Positions 1-5,687 of a DNA stretch of 17,068 nucleotides are shown here, in pieces. The notes under the pieces are model-generated. The model was not told where the DNA came from, did no database searches, and was given only the letters and a program-made list of their open reading frames with translations. The stretch is taken from positions 1 to 17,068 of the forward strand of contig CAMNLN010000036.1 in NCBI GenBank assembly GCA_946543025.1. The letters run 5' to 3'. Numbering within the stretch: position 1 is the stretch's first letter; the number at the start of each line of letters is the position of its first letter. The translations under genes and the position numbers were made by a program. This DNA is from an uncultured Verrucomicrobiota bacterium. Its GTDB lineage: Bacteria; Verrucomicrobiota; Kiritimatiellia; RFP12; UBA1067.

Positions 1-13
1 CCTTGAACCGAAT

Positions 14-57
14 TGTCTCGAAAATGTCTCAAACCTGTCTCAAAATTGTCTCGCTTC
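14..57. repeat. Four TGTCTC boxes at 11-bp period
   Basis: The hexamer TGTCTC starts at 14, 25, 36 and 47, exactly 11 bp apart, with A-rich spacers between the first three copies (on the minus strand, GAGACA boxes). The spacing is close to one helical turn, so all boxes would face the same side of the duplex. The fourth box leads into the repeat array that follows, and the same TGTCTCGCT string recurs near 174. The role is unknown. A protein-binding array or a fragment of a REP-like repeat family are both possible. The pattern is read directly from the sequence. Confidence 0.75.
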
Positions 58-60
58 AGC

Positions 61-354
61 CCCCCTTCAAGAGTACCCTACAAAGGGCCTGTCCCCTGAC
101 CGCCTACCAATGCCTGCTGACCGCCTCCACGCCTACGAAGGGTCTGTCCCCAATGCCTGTGTCCCCAATGCCTGTCTCGCTCCGCCCCCCCCCTCAAGCG
201 CACCCTTCAAAGGGCCAGTCCCCTGACCGTCTACCAATGGTTGCTGACCGCCTCCACGTCTACGAAGGGTCTGTCCCCAATGCCTGCACTGACCGTCTAC
301 CAATGGTTGCTGACCGCCTCCACGTCTACGAAGGGTCTGTCCCCAATGCCTGCA
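61..354. repeat. Nested direct-repeat array with GGGGACAG-type core
   Basis: A unit of about 127 bp beginning at 61 recurs in diverged form at 188. Inside it, a 66-bp unit at 223-288 is repeated perfectly at 289-354, and a diverged copy lies at 96-159. Each copy carries the core AAGGGTCTGTCCCC or a variant (around 83, 147, 209, 265 and 331), which on the minus strand reads GGGGACAGACCC. Because 66 is divisible by three, the array makes spurious open frames on the plus strand, but the translations look non-biological. The array resembles REP-like intergenic repeats that in some bacteria are spread by REP-associated tyrosine transposases. No transposase lies in this window, so that link is inference. 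Confidence 0.85.
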
Positions 355-482
355 CGCCCGCGTGAGCGCAAGCGCAAAAAAATTATCGGAAGGACAGCAA
401 GGTTCCCTTGGGCGTCAGGCGTAGGTAAAGCGCATTGCCTTGACCCACGCCTAGGAAGTAGAGGAAAGTAGAAGGACACCTA

Positions 483-497
483 GAAGAGTCTGTCCCC
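483..497. repeat. Isolated copy of the GGGGACAG-type core
   Basis: GAAGAGTCTGTCCCC matches the core of the array at 61-354 at 14 of 15 positions, but stands alone about 130 bp from the last full unit. It suggests the core can exist separately from the longer repeat unit. Between 355 and 640 nothing else was recognised apart from a weak 6-bp hairpin (503-508 with 514-519). Confidence 0.6.
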
Positions 498-640
498 TCA
501 GCTTCCTTCTAACAAGGAAAAGGAAAAACCGTCGCGTCAAAAATATGCCATTTCCAACATGCTTTTGACATGTATATGTTTGGAACACCCGTCATGTTCC
601 GCCTAACCCACTTGTCGAGATGTCCGCCGCGGGATCGGCC

Positions 641-740
641 ACGCTTGTCGCGGCCGCATGGGAAGCCGCCATCATGGCGGCCCACTGGAACAACAAGCGT
701 CCCGTATATTGCGATAGGACGCGGCCTCTGAACGCGCCGC
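641..740. repeat. Structured intergenic block with nested inverted repeats
   Basis: Several inverted repeats are packed together. ACGCTTGT (641-648) pairs with ACAAGCGT (693-700). Between them lies a perfect 8-1-8 palindrome, GCCGCCAT-C-ATGGCGGC (665-681). GCGTCC (697-702) pairs with GGACGC (717-722). GCGGC (721-725) pairs with GCCGC (736-740), and this last hairpin directly abuts the ancestral stop codon of the pseudogene on the minus strand. No U-run follows, so a canonical intrinsic terminator is not supported. A REP-like element or a structured 3' end is more likely. Confidence 0.5.
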
Positions 741-1012
741 TACGGCAACTCCACCACCACTTAGAAGAACCGTATGGTTGGACGAACCGTCCCCAGCAAG
801 CCGCCGCCCACGGTCCTTCCAGCCCCTCCCCTCAACATGGCCCGTATCCCCGCGCCCGTCCAGCGGTTCGTCTTCGGCTCCCGCTCGACTTTCACCTTGC
901 CGTCACCCAGCTCGATGGACACGATGCGGAAGCCGTTCGTGGCATCCGCCGAATCAAGCTCCAGCGCGTAGCATTCCGCTGTTGTCCGTTCGGTCGCCGC
1001 CTGCGCGAGTAA
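740..1012 (-). pseudogene. C-terminal remnant of a large secreted-type protein
   Basis: Read on the minus strand, a 91-codon frame from 1012 to 740 has protein-like composition: a stretch reading ECYALELDSADATNGF, then a glycine-lysine-valine strand segment, then KTNRWTG. It reaches RFF, hits an in-frame TAA at 763-761, and continues VVVELP to a TAG at 742-740. As I recall, large exported Kiritimatiellota proteins often end in a domain with an ECY..GLDP segment and a final RFFxVxVExP. On that basis the internal TAA is a nonsense mutation three-quarters of the way to an ancestral end RFF-x-VVVELP. There is no start codon and no room for the rest of the gene, because the mutase gene ends at 1095. 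Family assignment is from memory; the frame and the stop are seen directly. Confidence 0.5.
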
Positions 1013-1094
1013 TCTGTCTGCTCCGGCCCCTCTGCGGCCAAAGCGAAAAGAGGACAGCGCGCCGTAGCATTTTCGGTTACGCGTGGCCCTGCCC

Positions 1095-2426
1095 TTACGC
1101 GCGGATGAGCGCGAGCATCTCGTCGCGCTTGGCGGCCATGAGGTCGGGCGTCTTCGCCTCCAGGTTGAGGCGCACGAGCGGCTCCGTGTTGGACATCCGC
1201 ACGTTGAACCACCAGCCCTCGGCGTCCCAGCGGTCCACGCTCACGCCGTCCAGCTCGAAGTTGTCCGGATACGCCGCCTTCACGCGCGCGAGCACGGCGG
1301 CGGCGTCCGCCACCTTCGAGTTGATCTCGCCGGAATGCGCGTACTTGCGCAGCGGAGCGATGAGCGCGGAGAGAGGCTTGTCGCTCTTCGAGACGATGTT
1401 CGCGAGCGCGAAGGTCGCCATCGACGACGACTCCGCCGTGGAGTTCGCCTTGAAGTAGTAGTGGCCGGAGAGCTCGCCCGCGAAGATCGCGTCGTTCTCG
1501 CGCATCTGCGCCTTGATGAAGCTGTGGCCCACGCGCGACATCATCGGCTTGCCGCCGGCCGCAGCGATGACCTCGGCCGCCACCTTGGAGGAACGCAGGT
1601 CGTAGAAGCAGGCGGCACCGGGGGCGGACTGCAACAGATCCTGCGCGATGAGCGCCGTCATGAAGTCCATCGGGATGATCTCGCCCTTCTCGTCGAGGAA
1701 GCCGGCGCGGTCGGCGTCGCCGTCGAACGCCACGCCGAAGGCGTACTTGCCGGGGTTGGCGCGGATGAGCGCCTGGAGGTCCTTCAGCGTCTCCACGTGG
1801 AGCGGGTTGGCGTCGTGGTTCGGGAAGTCGCCGTCGTACTCGCCGTAGAGCGCGTCGTAGGTGAGGTCCGTATCCGCGAACGCGGCGGACTCCGCGATGC
1901 CCATGCCGTTGGCGAAATCCATCGCCACGTGGACGGGCCTCGCGAGATGCGCGAACTCGCGCACGTGCGCGGCGTACTGCGCGGAAACGTCCACCTGCGT
2001 GACCGTCCCCTTCACGGCGGCGTCCGCGCCCAGATCGCCCGTCTCCACCAGACGCTCGATGTCCTTGATACCCGTGGCGCCGGAGATCGGCACGGCGTTC
2101 GCGCGGCAGAGCTTGCAGCCGTTCCACTCCTTCGTGTTGTGGCTGGCGGTGATCATCACGCTGCCGTCGGCCTTGAGCGCAGCATTGGCGAAGTAGCTCA
2201 TCGGCGTGGAGGCGCGGCCGACGTCGATCACGTCCACGCCCACGTCGTTGAGTCCCTTCGCAAACGCGGCGAAAAGCGGTTCGGAATGCGTGCGGCAGTC
2301 GCGCGCCACCACCACCTTGCGCACGCCCGCGAACTTCGCGTAGGCGCGCGCGATCTTGTAGAAGATGCCGTCCGTCAGGTCTTGTCCGTAGATTCCGCGG
2401 ATGTCATATGCCTTGAAGATGCCCAT
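1095..2426 (-). CDS. manB: Phosphomannomutase/phosphoglucomutase
   Basis: A 443-aa cytoplasmic enzyme of the alpha-D-phosphohexomutase family that interconverts hexose 1- and 6-phosphates, feeding GDP-mannose or UDP-glucose and envelope polysaccharide synthesis. All four signature loops are present: the phosphoserine loop TASHN with Ser95, the Mg-binding DGDADR at 235-240, the sugar-binding GELSGH at 317-322, and the phosphate-binding RMSNTEP at 410-416. The N-terminal FKAYDIRG is typical. Length is normal for bacterial PMM/PGM. The start is supported by AGGAGA at 2432-2437, six bases upstream, and by an extended -10 overlapping the preceding stop codon, so it probably has its own transcript as well as read-through from the upstream gene. 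Whether mannose or glucose phosphate is preferred cannot be read from the sequence. Confidence 0.92.
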   Translation of the reverse strand: MGIFKAYDIRGIYGQDLTDGIFYKIARAYAKFAGVRKVVVARDCRTHSEPLFAAFAKGLNDVGVDVIDVGRASTPMSYFANAALKADGSVMITASHNTKEWNGCKLCRANAVPISGATGIKDIERLVETGDLGADAAVKGTVTQVDVSAQYAAHVREFAHLARPVHVAMDFANGMGIAESAAFADTDLTYDALYGEYDGDFPNHDANPLHVETLKDLQALIRANPGKYAFGVAFDGDADRAGFLDEKGEIIPMDFMTALIAQDLLQSAPGAACFYDLRSSKVAAEVIAAAGGKPMMSRVGHSFIKAQMRENDAIFAGELSGHYYFKANSTAESSSMATFALANIVSKSDKPLSALIAPLRKYAHSGEINSKVADAAAVLARVKAAYPDNFELDGVSVDRWDAEGWWFNVRMSNTEPLVRLNLEAKTPDLMAAKRDEMLALIRA

Positions 2427-2452
2427 CGATGTCTCCTGTCGTTTGAGCGGGA

Positions 2453-2461
2453 ATTATATCA
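2453..2461 (-). promoter_or_regulatory. Extended -10 promoter of the mutase gene
   Basis: The minus strand reads TGATATAAT, a perfect TATAAT (2458-2453) with the extended TGn element. The TGA of this element is also the stop codon of the upstream phytase-like gene (2461-2459). No good -35 is seen at 17 bp, as expected for extended -10 promoters. The predicted start of transcription is near 2446, giving a leader of about 20 nt that contains the Shine-Dalgarno sequence. Confidence 0.65.
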
Positions 2462-3541
2462 CATTTGAGACGGCGGCGGGAACATGACCTTCAGCGCATA
2501 GAGGCGCGCCACGGCGCCGGCGTCGCCGTCGGAGATCATCAGCAGGCTCTGCGAGCCGTCCGCCAGCCGCGGTCCGAGGCACATCCCCTCATACATGGCG
2601 AATCCCGTGTTCTGGGCAAATACGAGCTTCTTGCCCACCGGCTTGAACGATGCGCCGTTCAAAGACGAAAATTCCGAGACATCCGTCGCGTTCGAAAAGT
2701 CCAGCTGATAGATACGGCAACGGAACGACGGCACGGGAAGGAAACCGCCGCCCTTGACGCTCATCTCGCGCTCCAGCACGAGCACCGTTCCGTCGTCGAG
2801 GCAGCACATCTCCGCCACGCCGTTACGCGCCTTGTTGGCAAAGTTCTTCCCGCCGATCGGATCCGTAAGATATGCCCACTGGCCGGCTGGCTTCCAATCG
2901 GCCTGCGGCGTCGCGCGCGCGAACTTCTGTATCCGCACCGTCGATCCGCGTTCGCGCGTCGTGCGCGGCCCGTCGTCGACGAGCGGCCCGATTTTGTTCA
3001 CAGCGTCGCTCCGGCACAGCGCGTCCTCGTTGCATGTCCACATCTCCAGCCCGTTCGCACGAATGGACAGCGACTCGAAGCTGCGGTTATATCGAAAAGC
3101 GTCGTAGACCGCCGGCACATCGAGCGTCTTTACCTGTTTGCCTGTCGTCGGAAGGAAGGCGCAGATCGACCCGTCATGCTCGTTGCCAGCCCATACCATC
3201 CGGTTGGCGTCGTCCCACGCCACGCTCTCGAAGTCCTGTTTCCCCTTCCCTTCCAGCTTCACCGCCGTCATGAACACGCACCCCGTAACGGCACCCGACG
3301 CACGGTCGACACGAATCGTCATCTGATGGAGCATCCCGTTCTTGTCGCAAACGGAGAAGTACATGTCGCCGCCCACGCGCGTAAGGCCGCTCAGGCCCGG
3401 CGGCGCCTCTTCCCCGGACTGAAGCCCCGGCAGCGGAAACTCGCCCACGGGCGTCACCGTCACCACCCCGGAAGCCGACCACGCGGCACCCGCAAAAGCG
3501 GCCAGAACGATCATGCAATGGAACTTTCTTGTCAAAGCCAT
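2459..3541 (-). CDS. Exported phytase-like esterase-domain protein
   Basis: A 360-aa protein with an N-terminal signal peptide (Arg5/Lys6, hydrophobic stretch from about residue 10 to 21, likely cut near WSA-SG). The mature part looks like the esterase-like/phytase-like beta-propeller family (Pfam phytase-like type): GLSGL near 50, DFESVAW at 103-109, YNRSFESLSI at 151-160, GVAEM near 241, an LERE segment near 256, and YEGM followed by SDGD near the C terminus. Proteins of this family are secreted or periplasmic; activity on phosphoesters is presumed, not shown. It follows an exported endonuclease/phosphatase-fold gene by 65 bp, a gap that contains a strong promoter. The chosen ATG has AGGA seven bases upstream but lies very close to the -10, so a TTG at 3535 may serve the local transcript. 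Confidence 0.7.
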   Translation of the reverse strand: MALTRKFHCMIVLAAFAGAAWSASGVVTVTPVGEFPLPGLQSGEEAPPGLSGLTRVGGDMYFSVCDKNGMLHQMTIRVDRASGAVTGCVFMTAVKLEGKGKQDFESVAWDDANRMVWAGNEHDGSICAFLPTTGKQVKTLDVPAVYDAFRYNRSFESLSIRANGLEMWTCNEDALCRSDAVNKIGPLVDDGPRTTRERGSTVRIQKFARATPQADWKPAGQWAYLTDPIGGKNFANKARNGVAEMCCLDDGTVLVLEREMSVKGGGFLPVPSFRCRIYQLDFSNATDVSEFSSLNGASFKPVGKKLVFAQNTGFAMYEGMCLGPRLADGSQSLLMISDGDAGAVARLYALKVMFPPPSQM

Positions 3542-3544
3542 GTC

Positions 3545-3573
3545 ATTATCCTAAAAATCCCGGTCGAAGTCAA
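3545..3573 (-). promoter_or_regulatory. Sigma70-type promoter for the phytase-like gene
   Basis: The minus strand reads TTGACT (3573-3568), a 17-bp spacer, then GATAAT (3550-3545). Both hexamers are close to consensus and the spacing is ideal. Predicted transcription would begin near 3538, which is inside or just after the annotated ATG (3541-3539). The AGGA Shine-Dalgarno overlaps the -10 box, so that ribosome site would be used only on read-through mRNA from upstream. Confidence 0.65.
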
Positions 3574-3606
3574 TGAAGAGCCCGCCCGCAGGAAACCCAT
3601 GTCGTC

Positions 3607-4500
3607 TCATCGCTGCCGTTTCAGCCGCAACCACACCATGCGATGGTCGCTGAGAGGCACGGCGGGCGAGAGTTCGCAACCAGTCTGTGCCGCGAAGTCA
3701 CGGTGGAAGATGAAGTCGAGCGTGCTGTCCGGGTAGCGCGTGTTGCCCGGATGCGTACCTCGCGCCGCCAACGGCATTCCCGCGAAGCAGTTGACGAATC
3801 CGGCCTCCGTCAGCAGGTCTATCGTTCGCTCCCCCTTGAACGCGCCGCCGAACGGATCCGTGTTGAAATCGCCCGCCAGGATGACGCGCGTCACGCGCCG
3901 CCCGTCCTGCGCCTGAATCTTCTTCGTCAACGCCCGGAACTGCTCCATGGCCAGCTCGCGCTTCAGGCGGTTCGCCTCGCGTATCTCCGGTCTGGTGGCG
4001 CCGTAGTTGCTTTTCAGGTGTACGCAGTAGCAGGCGATCAAGCCGTCCGCGCCGCCGTCGAGAAGCGCGTAGGCGAACCCGCGCGGCGGCAATATCTTCC
4101 GTGTCCGCCGCCAGTAGGAGAAGCTGGCCTCGACGACAGGCATGTCGGTGACGATACCGCTCTGCTGCCATCCGAGGCGACGGTCGAATTCCCGGAACGC
4201 GCTGACGCTGGCGATGGACAATGTCCTGTCGCCGATCCGCTCCACGAAATTGGAGCAGACGAGCGCATCGCGAAGTTCCTGAAAGAAGAGGACCACATGG
4301 TCGTCCGGACGGCGGCGTTTCGCCAGCTCGTCCCGCACAAGGTCGGCGGCGTCCTGGATCGTTGCCGCTTCCACGCGCGGCGAGGCGCGGTGTTCCGCGC
4401 GTCCGCTCGGAAACCAACGCATGTTCCAGGTGCCCGTCAACACGTCGGCCGGAACGGTCGCCGTGAATAGCGCCAGGAGACATGCGAGAACCGGCTTCAT
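3607..4500 (-). CDS. Exported endonuclease/exonuclease/phosphatase-family protein
   Basis: A 297-aa metal-dependent hydrolase of the DNase I-like (EEP) fold, exported by a signal peptide (MKPVLACLLALF, likely cut after VPA near residue 18). The catalytic set is complete: Asn26 in TWNMRW, Glu75 in FFQEL, His161 in VHLKSN, Asp211 and Asn213 in AGDFNTDP, Asp262 in LDFIF, and Ser-Asp-His at 284-286. Family members cut nucleic acids or dephosphorylate small molecules, and the substrate cannot be told from sequence. The length suits a single-domain secreted nuclease or phosphatase. It starts 4 bp after the stop of the D,D-carboxypeptidase gene with only a weak GGTAG as ribosome site, so translation is probably coupled and the two genes co-transcribed. 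Confidence 0.85.
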   Translation of the reverse strand: MKPVLACLLALFTATVPADVLTGTWNMRWFPSGRAEHRASPRVEAATIQDAADLVRDELAKRRRPDDHVVLFFQELRDALVCSNFVERIGDRTLSIASVSAFREFDRRLGWQQSGIVTDMPVVEASFSYWRRTRKILPPRGFAYALLDGGADGLIACYCVHLKSNYGATRPEIREANRLKRELAMEQFRALTKKIQAQDGRRVTRVILAGDFNTDPFGGAFKGERTIDLLTEAGFVNCFAGMPLAARGTHPGNTRYPDSTLDFIFHRDFAAQTGCELSPAVPLSDHRMVWLRLKRQR

Positions 4501-4504
4501 CGTA

Positions 4505-5632
4505 CTACCAGATCGAAACGGCGTCCAGCGCGTCGCGCAGAATGCGTCCTGCCGCCGCCTCGCGCTCGTGTCGGCCTGCGCTCCCCAGCACCACCGCCAC
4601 CACGCGTCGACCGTTGCGCGTGGCCGTCAGGACGATCGACGACCCCGATGCCGCCGTATACCCGGTCTTGAATCCGTCGCATTCCGGCATGGATCTGGCC
4701 AGATGTTGCGGATCGAGGTTGCGCGACACAAAGTAGTTGTGGTTCTGGAACGAGATCGGTTGCCCGCTCCCGCCCGTCACCGTGTACGAGGCACGAGAAG
4801 TATATGTGAACGCCTCCGGCATCCTCGCCAACTGGCATCCCAGCCGCGAAAGGTCCAGCGCCGTCGAGACGTCAAATCCCCGCTTCGACCCGCGCGGCGG
4901 CGGCAGGCCGTTCGGAGAGGCGTAGCGCGTGTCACTCATGCCCAGCTCCTGCGCGCGACGGTTCATCCGCGCCACGAACGCCGCCACGCGATCCTGCGCC
5001 GTTTCCTCGGGCGTCTCGACGCCGCCCGCCCGCGCCTTCGCCGAATGCTCGGCCAGGACGATCGCCCCGTCGTTCGCGCTCTTGAGCATCAGCGCGTACA
5101 ACAGATCCTCCACCGTCATCGACTGCCCCGGGCGGATATCCACCTTGCTCGGCTCCATGCTGGCCGCGTATGCGCTCGCCGTCGCCCGATCCGTCAGCGC
5201 GTAACGTCCGGCGCGCAAGTCCTCGAGGACGAGCAGCAACGTCATCAGCTTCGTACAGGATGCCGGATAGCCTGTCGTCCGCTCGTTGTCCGCAAACAGC
5301 ACGCGTCCCGACGCGGCGTCAACCGCGATCGCCCCGCGGTACGGAGCACGCGGTGCCGTGGCAGGCGCGGGCCTTTCCGGCGGCGGCTCCGGTTTTTTCA
5401 CCGTCACCGGCGCCTTTTTCGCAGGTGTCGCCTTTTTCGTCGGAACAGCTTTCTTAGTTGGCAAAGGGGCGGGCTTCTTCACCGACGGAGTCGGTGCCCT
5501 CTTCGCCGATGCCGCAGTCGGCTTCTGAACCCGCACAGGGCCGTTGATCAACTGCCCTTTCTTCACCGGCGGCACCGCCGCCACCGCGCATCCTGCAACT
5601 ATCATCGCAACCGTCAGCACTTTCTTTTTCAT
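4505..5632 (-). CDS. D-alanyl-D-alanine carboxypeptidase (peptidase S11, PBP)
   Basis: A 375-aa penicillin-binding protein that trims the terminal D-Ala from peptidoglycan stem peptides outside the inner membrane. The S11 active-site motifs are present in order: SCTK with Ser125 and Lys128, SAN at 185-187, and KTG at 322-324. The N terminus MKKKVLTVAMIVAGC ends in a lipobox-like VAGC at Cys15, so it may be a lipoprotein. Residues about 31-97 form a Lys/Pro/Ala-rich low-complexity linker with PTKKA-type repeats before the catalytic domain, which is unusual for the family. The start at 5632 is preferred over an in-frame ATG at 5695 because GAGGAA lies at 5646-5641, eight bases upstream, and the signal sequence begins there. 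It lies 55 bp after the cytochrome assembly gene with no clear promoter between them. Confidence 0.9.
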   Translation of the reverse strand: MKKKVLTVAMIVAGCAVAAVPPVKKGQLINGPVRVQKPTAASAKRAPTPSVKKPAPLPTKKAVPTKKATPAKKAPVTVKKPEPPPERPAPATAPRAPYRGAIAVDAASGRVLFADNERTTGYPASCTKLMTLLLVLEDLRAGRYALTDRATASAYAASMEPSKVDIRPGQSMTVEDLLYALMLKSANDGAIVLAEHSAKARAGGVETPEETAQDRVAAFVARMNRRAQELGMSDTRYASPNGLPPPRGSKRGFDVSTALDLSRLGCQLARMPEAFTYTSRASYTVTGGSGQPISFQNHNYFVSRNLDPQHLARSMPECDGFKTGYTAASGSSIVLTATRNGRRVVAVVLGSAGRHEREAAAGRILRDALDAVSIW

Positions 5633-5687
5633 GTCATGTGTTCCTCGTCGACTTTCGGCATCCAGCAATCCTTCACCGCTTGGCTCC

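Noticed and set aside
61..354. CRISPR array
   Set aside because: The repeats are adjacent direct duplications of 66 and 127 bp, not short repeats separated by unique equal-length spacers, and there are no cas genes.
3..471. Plus-strand open frames with 22-residue repeats across the repeat array
   Set aside because: The frames stay open only because the repeat is 66 bp; two overlapping frames are open at once, the translation lacks protein-like character, and there is no ribosome site.
503..519. TTCCTT-CTAAC-AAGGAA hairpin as a terminator
   Set aside because: The stem is only 6 bp, AT-rich, and has no following U-run on either strand.
542..598. Possible plus-strand promoter around TTTTGACATGTATATG
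   Set aside because: TTGACA is present but no -10 lies at 16-18 bp and no plus-strand gene follows.
620..1012. 130-codon plus-strand frame
   Set aside because: It is antisense to the more protein-like pseudogene frame, is rich in Arg/Pro/His as GC-rich shadow frames are, and covers the inverted-repeat block.
1083..2468. Long plus-strand frame antisense to the mutase gene
   Set aside because: The composition is His/Arg/Val-heavy shadow coding; the minus-strand frame has every family motif.
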